A stretch of 64,000 bases of DNA from the NCBI RefSeq assembly GCF_000143415.4, contig NW_003314432.1:1862-65861 (forward strand), read 5' to 3'. Below are positions 44,840-56,399 of this stretch, in pieces. The translations under genes and the position numbers were made by a program. This DNA is from Selaginella moellendorffii (Eukaryota > Streptophyta > Lycopodiopsida > Selaginellales > Selaginellaceae). Numbering within the stretch: the first letter of the stretch is position 1; the number at the start of each line of letters is the position of its first letter. Under the pieces are notes generated by a model. The model was not told the DNA's origin. It saw only the letters and a list, made by a program, of their open reading frames with translations, and made no database searches.

Positions 44840-45600
44840 TGTCAGTGCTCTTTCTTGCAGTTATCCCTGGTTTTAAACCCACTCCGTGAGTCAAGCAGAA
44901 ACACGGGCCGCTGAGTGAGCATGCCTCGTCAAAGTACCTCATGTTCCGGGAGCAAGGTGATGGCGGCTTGCGGCATGACCAACTTTGGGTTTGTGCTCCT
45001 AGAGCACGTTGAAGACGTGTGGAAGGTGGTAATGACAGCATTTGTTTCTTGCAACGTACTCACCAGTTCCTTGGCAACGTCTTCCTTCCTGAGCTTGTCA
45101 TGAGTGGTGACCTGCTTGCTCTCTCCTGTGACAACTTCTTCCAGCCTCTGGTGCCCAACCTCAAGGCTCTCTTGTGGATGGAGCTAGCCCTACACAGTGT
45201 GTGTGTGTGTATCAACCAGCAGATGCACAAATCGTTGAGAATTAGCAACAACTGTGTATCAAGTGTACTAGTGTACATGTACATGTGTTTCAGCTAAATA
45301 TAATGGGCCAAATACACCGAAGAAATGTAAATTAAGAAGTGCAAAAGAAATGAAAATAAAAATTGTCCATCCTCATCAGTTTGCTGAAATTAAGTTGGAT
45401 TCAATTCTTCCAGCTCCAAATATTGTCTGATTGAGTTGTAAGTTAATTAATAGTAGAAAATAAGAAAAAAACAAACATTGAAAAAATAGTGTTTGATAAT
45501 ATCTTCTTTGCTTTTGAACAAATCTAAAGTGTTGGGGTTATTTTATTTTAAGGGAAGTTGTTAAAAATTATTCCGGAAATATTCGAGAAGATTCTGTGAA
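44840..45600. other. Downstream flank of the PPR gene, no gene
   Basis: A short (GT)n run at about 45197-45210 and A+T-rich sequence beyond 45300. No supported frame. Confidence 0.5.
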
Positions 45601-45638
45601 GAAGATCTGATCTCGCGGCACGGCCGGAGAATTAAAAC

Positions 45639-46434
45639 ATGGCAGCAGCCGCGGAGATTTATGAGGAGAGGCCTGAGGAGGTGGAGGAAGCAGGTAATCC
45701 GATTTTAGGGTTGGAAGAGGAAACAGAGCTCTGGGAAATGGGGCCAATCGAGCTGGATCTGGGCCTGCTTGTGCTCTATCTTCACCAACACGAGGAGGAA
45801 GAGGTGCCCATGGAGGGAGAGGTGGCCATGGAGTGGGAGGAGCGCGCGGGGTGGCCGGGGTTGGCCGCGGATCTCTGAATCTGGCCCCGGGAGGATTAGG
45901 CCATGGTGCCCCGGGAGGAGGAGGCCATGGTTCTACTCTAGGAGGAGGACGCCGCGGTTCTTCTCCGGGAGGAGGAGGCCATGGATCATCGCCAGGACAA
46001 GCCTCGGTGGGAGGAGCCGAAGCCACAGCGGGAGGAGTCCAAGCCGCGCCCGGAGGAGCCCAAGCCACGTCTGGAGGAGTTCCCCTGGAGGGAGCTCCAA
46101 CTGCTTTGAGAACCAGAGATGGCGGTGAGTTTACATTTCTTAGGTTGCATGCATGCATGAGTGATTGAGAGCTCCCGGCAGGGTCATGAAGAAGAGGGAG
46201 ATGACACCGTCCCCGATCTGGAACAAGACCCGGATGGATGCTCACATGGAGGAGCTCGACCACGAGGCTGTCCAGTTTGTGGATACCTCGGGTTTTGCTG
46301 CACCTGCTGCTGCGAAGAGAACCCGGGGAAAGAACTGGAACCATGCTGAGACCATGCTCCTGATTGATCTCGTTCGGGAAAAACATCTCGCGAAGATTGC
46401 GGGGGAGGGAGGAGCAGCCAGCATGTTCTCATGA
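45639..46434 (+). CDS. Harbinger ORF1-type SANT/Myb-like protein (gene model uncertain)
   Basis: The frame from 46165 to 46434 encodes SPIWNKTRMDAHMEELDHEA and RGKNWNHAETMLLIDLVREK, which resembles the SANT/trihelix DNA-binding domain of the accessory protein made by PIF/Harbinger transposons. Upstream lies a strongly repetitive G/A-rich stretch (45860-46110, repeated ggaggaggaggccatgg) that would code for Gly/Ala/Pro-rich or Glu-rich protein depending on frame. An intron from about 46124 to 46181 (ggtgag..ggcag) would join the two. In such transposons this protein works with the transposase to bind the ends. The first exon and start at 45639 are guesses. Confidence 0.5.
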
Positions 46435-47590
46435 CGAAGACACAGCGCTGGAATCTCATCTTTCACCCTTTTGCTTTAGGGTTTAAATGCACATTGCGGA
46501 TGACAAGAGCCCCGCTGCCTGAGGAAGAAGACCGTGAACTTGAGGTTCGTCGGGCTGTGATTGGGAGGAGGTTTTGCATCGGCCTGTGGTGGGTGAAGCC
46601 TCGAAATGTCACCACCTGGAGTAAGTTTTCTTTGGAGTATTACGATGTGGGGAGGTGGAAGAGGAAACTTCAGATGGAGAAGAGGACCTTCTTCACCATT
46701 TGTGGCATGCTGGAGAGTGAAATCCGGAAGCAAGATGAGTGTGGTGCCGGTGGATGTTCGACTGGGGGTGACTTTGTACAAGCTTTTCAAGAACACAGAT
46801 TACTTGGACCTAATGTTGCTGACTAGACTGGACGGTGAGAGCTACTACGACCGGAAGCAGCGGTACTTGGTCATCTTGCAAGGGGTTTGTGATGCCCAGA
46901 AGAGGTTCCTCAGTGTCTACGCTGGGTGGCCAGGATGGTTCTAAAATGTTCTTTTTGCTTTCAGGACGCATCCACGACATGAGAGTTTTTTGTAATTCAA
47001 CCCTCAGGAACAAGATTGTAGCAAGGGAGCTGCTGACATCGCCCGTGGTGTTAGCATATGATGATAGGATCAAGCCATACCTAGTGGGGGACAAAGGGTA
47101 CCAACTCCAGCAGCATCTGATGATTCCACACACAAGTAAGTCTTCTTCATTCTACTTTCTTTTGTTCACTTGTTTTGGTTGTTGCTCAGCTCCGAACCTG
47201 ACACCATCCAAGGCAGCTTTCAACCTTCATCACCACCTTGCTCGGATTGTTATTGAGCAAGCATTTGGACTTCTTAAAATGAAGTTCAGATGCTTGGATC
47301 AAAAACAAAGGATCCAGTCAAAGTACCTTCCCAACATTATCAAGAGTTGTTGCATCTTGCACAATTTCTTGATTGATGTTGGGGAGACTGATCTTTGGGC
47401 GGAGATCCAAGCCTGGAGGAAAGAGGTGAAAAGGCTCAAGGACCAGGACCTCTTTGTCGATTATGGTGATCCTGAGGAAGTGGAAGGGGAGCCTCGTGAG
47501 GAGTTGCACAGTCCAGAGAATGCGAAAGAGGTTAGAGAGAACCTCACGTTTTCCCTCTGTCTTTGCCAGTGGCGTTCGTGTTTGCTTTGA
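46431..47590 (+). pseudogene. PIF/Harbinger (HARBI1-like) transposase, internally deleted
   Basis: The N-terminal part reads RTFFTICGMLESEIRKQDE, VPVDVRLGVTLYKLFKNTDYLDL, then jumps at about 46815 to TRLDGESYYDRKQRYLVILQ, DAQKRFLSVYAGWPG, HDMRVFCNSTL, VGDKGYQLQQHLMIP and VIEQAFGLLKMKFRCLDQK. A clean intron (about 47136-47189, GTAAGT..GCTCAG) is kept. The last two catalytic acids (D in GDKGY, E in VIEQAFG) are present, but the GAIDGTH block with the first Asp is missing from the jump. Frames change at about 46830 and 46945. It was probably active in the past and is now dead. Confidence 0.8.
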
Positions 47591-47599
47591 AATTTGCCG

Positions 47600-48935
47600 G
47601 GATATAATTCTAAACATTTGAATTTGAATTTGAAATTTCAAAATTTGAATTAAGTGAATTTTAAGTGTTCGAATGCATTGTTTTTAAGTGCGAATCCGAG
47701 GTGTTTTTCCACTTAAATCTATGACATGTGCGAATGCAAAAGTCCTTATAAGTTTACTTTGCAACACAAATGTTTTCAATGTGCGTTCTTAATTTTTAAA
47801 GTGGGTCGCTGAAGTTTTTTTTCACTGCGAATTGGTCCTTTCTCAACATAAAAGATAATGTTTTGCCAAGCTTACCACAGCCACTGGCAACCTTGATTGC
47901 CAATGATGTTGTCCTTGGCTGTGGTATCTATAACCATACAGCTAGGGCCAAAGTTACACCACCAATGGCCCATAGCAAGCACAGCCATGGTGGCACAAGG
48001 TCTCGGCCATGGCTAGCACTACCTTGGCTGGCCTTAGCCGTGGCATAGCCATCTACTAGAGGAGCTAGAGGAGAGCTGTTGTAGGAGGAGTGCTAGAGGA
48101 GTTGGAGGAGAGCTGTTGCAGGAGAAGTGCTGGAGGAGCTGGAGAGCTGCTATAGGAGGAGTGCTGGAGGAGCTGGAGGAGACTCAATGCACAAGGGGTT
48201 TTGGAGCAGCTAGAGGGTGAGAAAGAATGATTTCATGAAAATAAAAAAAAACTGAAAAATCCAAGAGTAGGATTGGCAAAAGTACAATGTGGAAGAGAGT
48301 TGTTGCAGGAGGAGCACTAGAGGACATGGAGGAGAGTTGCTACAGGAAGAGTGTTGGAGGGAGGAGATATGTTGCATTGGAGGAAAGTAAGAGCCACTAG
48401 AGGAGCCACTAGCCACTAAGGGCACTAGCCGTCACACTCGTGGCTTCGCCACTAACTAACCCTAACCGAACTCAAATAGATATAATTTTCTGCATTGCAC
48501 TATGCAACAACGTTTGGTTTGCTTTGATATTGTCAATTTTTACATAAATAAAAAATTTATATGATGTACTCATTTTAATACATTTTTTTATTCATATGTA
48601 CTTCTTGTTTATCTCTCAAAGAGTTCAATTAATGTTTTTTTATCAATTTTATTCTTCCTATAGCAAGCTTAAAGCAAATAGTGAAGAATATAAGGAAGAA
48701 GTCCTACACTCTACTAAAATCTTGCAAACTTTCCTTTAAGAACATTATTACTAGTCAAAAAGTTCACTTTTTTTGAGTAGTCTGATGTGTTTGTCTTTAT
48801 AGCATGTCCATAAACAGAAAACAAGGAACTTTTTACTTGCTCCTCATAGTAGAGTATCACAGTGATAGAAGAAGTTTGAGCTTCTTCTCCATGCAATGGG
48901 CAACAATATAATCAAGTGGCTGTAGTGATTGATAC
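47600..48935. other. Non-coding repeat-like sequence
   Basis: Includes (GAATTT)n-like copies and the perfect palindrome TTTGAAATTTCAAA (47629-47642). A region at 47865-48055 repeats ggccatgg/agccatgg words. A degenerate array of ggaggagctggaggagagctgttgcagga-like units lies at about 48055-48420. No gene. Confidence 0.6.
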
Positions 48936-49515
48936 AAAAGTTCTCCTGGATCTTGCTTTTTAGGCTGGCGTGGCTAAGACACTGATAAAGGTAAGTTCTG
49001 CAAAGATTTAATAAGGTTTTGCTGGATTGTCCTTACTGGGCTTACAGTTAGATCATGGGTGATCAGGAGCTCACAGTTTTGCACAAGATTTGATCAAACA
49101 TGTTTCTTGCTTGAGCTAGGATCCTTGATCTGCCATGGGTGGTGATCAATGCATTCACAAAAGGTGCCAGAATGAAATCCAACAGCTTAAGCACTTTCAA
49201 AAGACACCCATTCTAGGCATTTGCAGTGATTATTGCATTCCAAGAGACCAAGGTCCTCTTGCTCAAAACTTCCTGCTATGCTCATGATCACATTTCCAAG
49301 ATTGAGCTCAATGTTTCTAGAATTCTTCTGTGAATTGTCACTTCTTTCTCATACTGCACAGGTCACAAATCACCCAACATGGAGGCTGCAACACTCAATA
49401 GTTCTGGGACTGGCAGACAAGCCCTATCCCATGGACAACCACTGCTCCTTATGTGGGAATGTGCACATTACAGAGGTTCGTTTCTATTTTCCAGTCTGTC
49501 TTTTAACTCCTCAAA
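48936..49515. repeat. Dispersed direct repeat, copy B
   Basis: Near-identical to 1-565, same orientation, with small insertions (for example about 8 bp at 49023 and about 10 bp at 49214). It runs directly into the gypsy gag region. Confidence 0.85.
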
Positions 49516-49689
49516 GTTGAATGCTAGAATCTTATTGTCGATGCTGGTGCCAATGATGGTGCCGACGGAGCTGCAGAGGTTTGGACCATGGAAGATGTTG
49601 TTCACGAGCTGCGAGCAATTAGCAAGAGATGCAAGACAAGATGCATGGCATGTTGGGTACCTTGCATGAGTGTGTTGAGGCACTCCAAG

Positions 49690-52091
49690 TAAACCTTCTT
49701 TGGTGGATCAATTCAAGATTCCAACCTTTTCTGGTAATGGTGGTGTGGATGAGTGTCTACCTTGGCTAGCGAATGTGAAAAAGTTCTTGGTTGTTAAAGG
49801 AACTTCGGATGCAAAGGCTTTAATGGCTATTCCAATGGTTTTGTGTGATGCGGGTCTTTGGTGGTGGAATTGGCTTAAGGAGTCTTGTGCTATGAATAAG
49901 AAACCATTAGTGTTTACGATGGATGAGTTTGAAGCTGCTTTCCATTTACTTTTTGCCCCTCACTATGACATGAAGAATACTTACACTAAACTTTGACATT
50001 TTCAGCAAGGGAAAATGAAGCTTGGGGACTATATTGAGAAGTTGACTCACTTGATTAGCTGTGTTCCAACAAAGGATCTAGATCAAAAAAAATCCTACTT
50101 CATTGATAGCCTTTATAATGAGAGCATACGGCAATACTTGTGTCATTCTCAGCTTACAAAGAGTTTGGAGGAGCTCTTTGATGCTGCTCGTCGATTTGAC
50201 AATGACAAGTATAAGTCTCACAAGCATTCGAGGAGTCCTTTTGTTGAGAATCGTCATGATGATTGTTGTGAATACAAGGATGTGAATAAACATCATAAGT
50301 TGAAGTCTATGGTGGCTACTTCGGGTATATAGGGGTCAAAAAAGAAAAAAGTCTTTGTGAAGAATTATAAACAAGGTTGTCATCATTGTGGCAAGCTAGG
50401 ACATTACAAGGCTGATTGTCCATAGTGAAGAGCAAACAACATGGCAACAAGAATGGCCAATCTTCTACTAATAGTAAGTTAGATATTAAGAAGTTGCAAA
50501 CTTTGCAGTGCAAGGATGACAAGGAAAACCATTTCAGTTGGAGGAAGAGGTTTTCGATTGTTGCTCATCAACTTAACTAGTGAAACAAGGTCAAGGACAC
50601 TTGTGCATCAGATTTAATATTGGAGGGCATGTTCTGTGGCGGTCCAATGTGGATTTTACTGGATAGTGGGAGCGATGACAACTTTGTTTCCACAAAGTTT
50701 GTTGAAGAGCATGGCTTGGTGACACGAAGAGTTCTTCCATACACAGTGGAAGGTGTAGCTACCTCTATTTAGCATTTTGATACTTGTGTAGAAAGGTGTA
50801 AGCTCCTGAGTTCGAACTTCCCGCGAGGTCACGCAGCCCAATACTATTCAAACCCAAGGATGTTTAACCTTAAATATCCCAAGACCTTTAACCAATTGGA
50901 AAAGGGGGTGCACTTTTATTCATGGGCCCTTTCCCTTTATATTTGAACCCTTATAAATCGCCTCTCGAGTCATTCTCTTTGGTTGTTTACAAAAAACTAG
51001 AAGTGTTGGTTGGCAAAACCACACTTGTGGAGACTTTTTATCTCACAGATCTTTATCATGTGGATCTCATTCTTGGGATGCCATGGTTGGTGAAGGTGGA
51101 TCCGGAGATAAAGTGGAGTATTAAGTGTGTCTCGTTAGAGTACGATGACATTAAAGATGTATGGTTTGGAGAGGGAGTTCAACCTTTAGTTGTTATACTC
51201 TTCGCTACATCTTTGAAGTGGGCTTGTTGTAATGGAAAAGCACTTTCGAGTTACTTGCTGTTTGTTCGTGATTTGGGGGACTAAGCCACATATGGAGGAG
51301 AGGCAGCAATGTGGACTATACTCGAAGAGTTCTTTGATGTTTTTCCCTCTAAACTTCCTCATGAATTGCCTCCATTATGAAATGTGGAGTATGGGATTAT
51401 ATTGGAGCCAGGGACGCGGCCCATTTACCAGTGTCAATTTTAGTTGAGTTATGCTGAAGAGCAAGAAGTTCAACAACAAATCAAGGAGTTACTTGAATTT
51501 GGATTTATTCAACCAAATAAGTCTTTGTTTGGTGCTTCGGTCTTGCTTGTGAAGAAGAAAGACGGTTCAATGAGGATGTGCATTGACTACTATGCCTTGA
51601 ACAAAAAGATTGTGAAGGACAAGATGTCGATACCGCATGTGGATAATATCTTAAACATGCTTACTAAAATTGATCTAAGGAGTGGATATCATTAGACTGC
51701 AATGGATGATGCATCTATTTCCAAGATGGCATTCAACATGAGTTTCAAGCATTTTGAGTTTACGGTTATGCTATTTGGTTTGACGAATGCACCAGCCACA
51801 TTTACTCGGTTGATGACAAAGGTCTTTGGGCATTATTTTCATGAGTTTGTGAAGATTTTCTTGGATAATATGTTTTTTTTTAGCAAGAATATGAAGGAGC
51901 ATAAGATGCATTTGCACAATGTTCTTTTGTTACTCCGTGACAACAAACGTTATGTAAAGAAGAGCAAATGTGAGTTTGCAAAGTCGGAGGTGGAGTGTCT
52001 AGGCTATATTATGACATTTAAGGATGTCAAGACGGATCCAAGGAAAGTGGCTATAGTGGAGAACTGGCTTACACTAACTTTAGTGGCTGAG
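49690..52091 (+). mobile_element. Ty3/gypsy retrotransposon (copy 2), truncated in RT
   Basis: Gag is well preserved (49700-50335, QFKIPTFSGNGGVDECLPWL, KMKLGDYIEKLTHLISCVP, SLEELFDAARRFDN). It is followed by a zinc knuckle CHHCGKLGHYKADCP (about 50383-50425), protease LLDSGSDDNFVSTKFVEEHG (about 50655-50715) and RT 51444-52080 (FGASVLLVKKKDGSMRMCID). The RT active site reads FLDN in place of FLDD (about 51869-51880). Sequence stops at 52091, where a reversed LTR piece begins. RNase H, integrase and 3' LTR are absent. It is paralogous to 2566-6845, and copy 1 lacks the first two-thirds of this gag. Confidence 0.88.
50795..50993 (-). mobile_element. About 195-bp insertion, possible SINE
   Basis: Gypsy copy 1 reads straight through at 3170-3180, but copy 2 has about 195 extra bases here. 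They contain GAGTTCGAACTTCCCGCGAGGTC, which matches the tRNA-type B box (GGTTCGAAnCC), and on the minus strand a weak A-box-like ttggttaaaggt. No clear target duplication. It is certainly an insertion or replacement; the SINE call is inference. Confidence 0.5.
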
Positions 52092-52290
52092 TATAGTGCA
52101 TGTGGTTTTGACCCTTTATCCTATGGTGATTTACCATAGGATAACACCATGAAGTGGAACCTAAACCCTTTTTATGCCATGTGTCACATGCCATGTGTCC
52201 AAGAATAGTGGTGCGGAACCCGAGTTTCAAGGCGTTGGGCCATTGAACGAAGGTACGAAGCCAAACTCCTAAGCATGGAGCCAAGGAGTG
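52092..52290 (-). repeat. Reversed fragment of the LARD-like LTR (3' 200 bp)
   Basis: This is the reverse complement of the last about 200 bp of the LTR at 18445-18644 and 24467-24666 (for example cctatggtgatttaccataggata, gccattgaacgaaggtac). It starts exactly at the LTR end and stops at ccaaggagtg. Confidence 0.88.
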
Positions 52291-53790
52291 TTGAGGGAAG
52301 GAGGGGTGCCTCCCCCAAGATTCACTCAAACACGAGAAATGCTTCATTGTTCTCCGCAAAATGCCCCCCTTTGCCCTTGTGGGGCAAGGGTTTTATACAA
52401 GAAAGATAGGGAATATTTTGAGGACCAGAATATTCCCTCTCTCTCTCTCACTCTCTCGGTGGCCATGCCCTAACATGCAACTACCATGGATCACGTTGGC
52501 TCCAGATGCGCGAGAACTTGCCGAAGAGTGTAGAGTGTACCTATGCTACTGATGCCAAGTGCTGGTAGCTACGTGAAATAGTAGAAACTCTAGAAAACAA
52601 AAGGGAAAAGAAAGAAAAAAAGTAGGTGTGATGTTTAAAGATAGGGAGGAAAACCTGGTGGGAAACCTTATAATCAAACTGGACCCTAAAGTTGAAGAAA
52701 AAGTGCAAAAAAAGTGTGAAATGAGGAGGAAAATAGAGGAGAAAGAGTGAGTACCCAAAGAACTTAACCTGTACCTAGATTTCGGCTCAGGAAAGTGTAA
52801 TATGCAAATGTAGCCTCTTGATGACTTCTGGTATGCTCCAAGGATTGGCCGAAATCAAAAAAAAAAGAGAGGTAGAAGAGGGGATGCATTGCCCAAGAGT
52901 GGTAAGTGTGAAAATGATAAAAGATGGAGTGATATGGTGGAGCACCAATATGGTGATAGCACTTTGAGAAGGTGGCCATCTCTGAAATAAGAGTAATAAG
53001 GGTGAAAATGGAAGGAGATGTAGGCCTCAAGCACACATAACCGTTGACTTGTAGAGTAAGCACTGACCTCTCGGAGTAGCCAGTAACTGGTAACCAGTAA
53101 CTAGTAACCAGTAACTGGGGACCTGTAACCGGTAGCCACCTGCTCTCGCTCCTACCCCTACGCCTACTCCAGCACCGATATGGTGGAGCGCCAAGAAAGT
53201 GGGCATCTCTTAAAGTGTTAGGCCAATGGTATAATGTGTCGGACTGAAGAAAACAACAGCTGAAAAGGATGTCGTAGTCACTAGGTTGCAAGTAAAGGGA
53301 GGTGGCATGTGTCCACTGAGTGCTAGAGTAAAAGAAAGTGGCTTTGGCTTATGTGGCCTCGCCTAAAGATCCACCTAAGTGCCTTGAGTGAACAGGTTCA
53401 CTTGGTTGGAAGAAAGTTGCTCTAGAAAAGCTAGTGCGTCGTCGGCAAATGGTCATAAAGATATCTCAGAAACAGCACGTCTAAATGAGGTGGTGTCATT
53501 TGCTGTTGGTGCACGTATATGTGTCCGTGGTATGGTGTAAATGTGACCTCAAATGAAGATGTGAATGATAATGAAAGAATGAAAGATGCAAGATGGGCAT
53601 CTAGAGATAAGTGCAAGCAATGTTGTTGGAAGTGATTGGTGATGGAATTGTGAGTGTAGATGATATGGAATGAGTGAGGGGAATGTGTGGGGTGTGTTGT
53701 TAATAGTTGTTTTGCCGGGGTGGTGGTCTCCATTGTTGGTTGTCTCGATAAGGCTGCTGATAAGCCTATTGGCATGGTTGTTGATACTAA
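52291..53790. other. Unidentified repeat-like sequence
   Basis: No domain recognised. A (TC)n run lies at 52437-52460. A 14-bp unit (cagtaactggtaac) occurs about three times at 53080-53126. The right part (53430-53790) reads poorly on the minus strand as gypsy-related A/C-rich sequence. Confidence 0.4.
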
Positions 53791-54050
53791 TTGTTTTGGT
53801 TGCCATTGTTGTATAGAATTATATGTACCTTGATATTGGTAGTTCAGCTACCACTGTTGTGGTTCTTGTTTGGGTTGATTGTAATGTCTTTTAGTTGGTG
53901 TAGGAGTTCAAGGCATGTTCTCGACTCGTGTGACTTCAATTGCTCTTTTGTATCAATAGATCTTTGCTATATATCCTTCTTTTTCATAGATCTAACACTT
54001 ATGAATCAGTAGTTACACTATGTTAAGATGTGTCCTTTGTTTTTACTCGG
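53790..54050 (-). mobile_element. Gypsy gag fragment matching 25640-25900
   Basis: The reverse complement matches the zinc-knuckle area of the gypsy element at 25640-25900 (for example cacatcctaacagagtgtaactactgattcctaagtg with few changes). It adjoins the SEC16 inverted block at about 54050. Confidence 0.75.
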
Positions 54051-54054
54051 TAAT

Positions 54055-56127
54055 GTATATGATAATGTAGTCTCACGCTAAGCAATACTGAAATATGAAT
54101 ATATATTCTTTATAATAATGGAAACCATATGTTTTGAGGAAAGAAAAACTTACCATGGCCATAAAAAAGCCAAAACAGTGTGGGAAAGATATATGCTTAG
54201 GATGTGCTAGAGAGGAAGGAAAAATGCCTCCTAAGATGTGATCCATGAACCAGTAGTGGCAAACCCTAGAGAACCCAAATAATAAAACCTAAGAAAAAAC
54301 CATAAGGCTAAGAGGGGGAAAATTTGAAATGCAAGCTTGATAAAGAATTTGAAATGCAAGGGTAGTGTTATGATACTAATAACTTGTATAAGTTGTTTGA
54401 ATTTAGGCAGGATTATTAAATAATGTAGTACAGATATTTAATGTTGTCATATAGTTCAAGAAGAGACTCCATAAAAAGTTTTTTCAAAAAATGAGATAAC
54501 TAGAATTTTTAGTATTTATCAAAATACTTGCCTTTGGCACCACGCCAAACAGTGGAGGAGAGTCCGATGATGTCTTGGATGGTGTTATGCTACCTTTGTT
54601 GAATGTATTGACATATCTGCAAAAACCTCGTGAGATTGGAGTGCTGGGAATGACCAAAACGGTACCTTGATCTAACGTTTTGACGTGTGCGAGCTGCATA
54701 CTGGTTACTGCTCGGAGGCATTGGTGGGATTCCACTCACAACCGGTTGCAGCCTTTCTGGAGTTGGCTGTGGTCTCTCTGGAGACATGGAAATAGGAGTG
54801 CCGTTCTCCTCCACGCGTGAGACGAGCTTGTTTGCCATGGGAGGAGGAGCCAATGGAAGGTCTGGCGCTTGTGCCTCGGCTCCTTCTTCAACCCAGCGCT
54901 TCAGTGTCTCATTGTATCTAAACTTGTTGCTGTCGCCAAGCTTTGCCTGCATCACGTACCAACCATCAATCAGCTAGCACTCTTTCCAAAGCTTCTACAA
55001 ACCTCCTTCGAAGGTGTTTTTATGAAGCCCATCGCTCTTTGCATGAAAGAAGTAAAGACGCCTCTGTTTGGCATTCCTTTCACTGGAGTAATGATCTGAT
55101 GAAAGAATACAAGTCTTAATCGAAGGTACACAAGAGCAAGTCGAGTTACCTGTGCAGGCCTAAAGTCAGGCTCAGAAATGCTTTTCGCTGGCATGTTGGA
55201 TCTTCTTGTATTATCACTTATGGGTTCCATTGATGCCAACGAGGTAAGTGATACACTGCTTCTGCTAGAAGCTGTTGCGGGATGGTTATTAATATCAGCA
55301 TTATCAGAAGCTTTCGGGGAAGAAGGGCCTATCATCTTGTGTAGACCAATATTGCCAAAAAACCGTTGCACAATTGATGTCAAGCCTCCCTGGATAATAG
55401 GAAAGTGAGTATAAAAGCCGAGTGTCCGCTTACAAACCTGAGAGTGGATACGAAGACGCTCTTCCAAGGCTACAGCCACTTCTTTGCACACATCAGCTGC
55501 ATGGCCCGCTGTTTTCAATGTTTTCAACACCGCTTGGCAATACCTTCGAAGAGAAACCTTGTGTTAACGAAGCATACAGTTAAAAATCACTACCAACCTT
55601 AAAGCTTCGTTTATCTTTCCAGCTTCAGCAAGCATCGACACATAAATAAGCTTGTATAGCTGAAAAGGAAGTAAAATAAACTGGGAATTGCTGGTCACTC
55701 TTGCAAATTCATACACTTCCATTCACTAATGAAGAAAAGGTTAACAATTGTTAGGACAAACATGGCTTACCTGGATAGCTTCTGGACTAGTGTATGTGCG
55801 TGGATACTTACAATGGTTGGCACCTATAAGACAAAGCCTGGCAGAAGGGGAGAAAGGCTCAAAACTAGCATTTGCAAAAAGATAGCAAATATGCGCTCCA
55901 CATATTTGCAAGTTAAAACTATGAGAAACACCAACGTGTGACCATGTATATACCTCATCTCGATGTCTCTAGAGACAATCACCAAGATGCATAATCACTC
56001 TCTCGTCCCTATTAGTTCGGTTAGCTGCCATTATAGCCAGGTTTTCCTGCCATTCTTCGAGCATTCCTTCTACTACGTCTTGCAAGTCAGCATGCACTCC
56101 TTAAGCAAGAGAGTAGCTTGATAAAAG
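54055..56127. repeat. Inverted-duplication block B, copy 2
   Basis: Reverse complement of 12793-15575, with a gap of about 790 bp between positions equivalent to 14345 and 15140 (junction at about 54531). Confidence 0.88.
54525..56100 (-). pseudogene. SEC16: SEC16 C-terminal half, copy 2 (inverted, last exon deleted)
   Basis: The same exons as copy 1, read on the minus strand: WQENLAIMAANRTN (about 56040), ARLCLIGADH (about 55830), ARVTSNSQFILLPFQLYKL (about 55690), MLKTLKTAGHAADVCKEV (55530 on), GGLTSIVQRFFGNIGLHKM (about 55380), LKRWVEEGAEAQAP (about 54900) and SDSPPLFGVVPKAS, where it breaks off at about 54531 into 3' flank. It keeps the coding bases that copy 1 lost near 13215 and 13270, but has a TGG to TAG change in HLGDCLW (about 55970). 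So each copy carries its own disabling lesions. It starts at the same 5' breakpoint as copy 1. Confidence 0.85.
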
Positions 56128-56399
56128 TATTTCACCTATGTTGCACCATCTATAACAAATGCTAGAACTGGTTGAGGTTGAAGTGCTGTTAATCTACTAA
56201 ATTGATTTGCTCAAGTGGTTGATCATAAGCAATATGCGAAACATAGTTTTTTTGTTGATCAATTTTATAAGCAAATCCTCCTTTAAGGAAAAATCTTTTA
56301 CATCCGAACCGATTTCTGGTTTAAGGGTTTCTTGTCTAAGTATTCTTTTGAATATTGAATAAAGATTGACTTCTGAAATTGGCTGAATTTCAAGGAAAT

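Noticed and set aside
45568-46386. 272-codon Pro-rich minus-strand frame
   Set aside because: Shadow of the G-rich repetitive exon on the plus strand; no domain and biased composition.
50800-50830. tRNA gene suggested by GTTCGAA
   Set aside because: No matching acceptor stem, anticodon arm or properly spaced A box; reported only as a possible SINE.
53431-53806. Two minus-strand frames of 85-114 codons
   Set aside because: Low-complexity His/Ser/Thr-rich translation of A/C-rich gypsy-related sequence; no motif.
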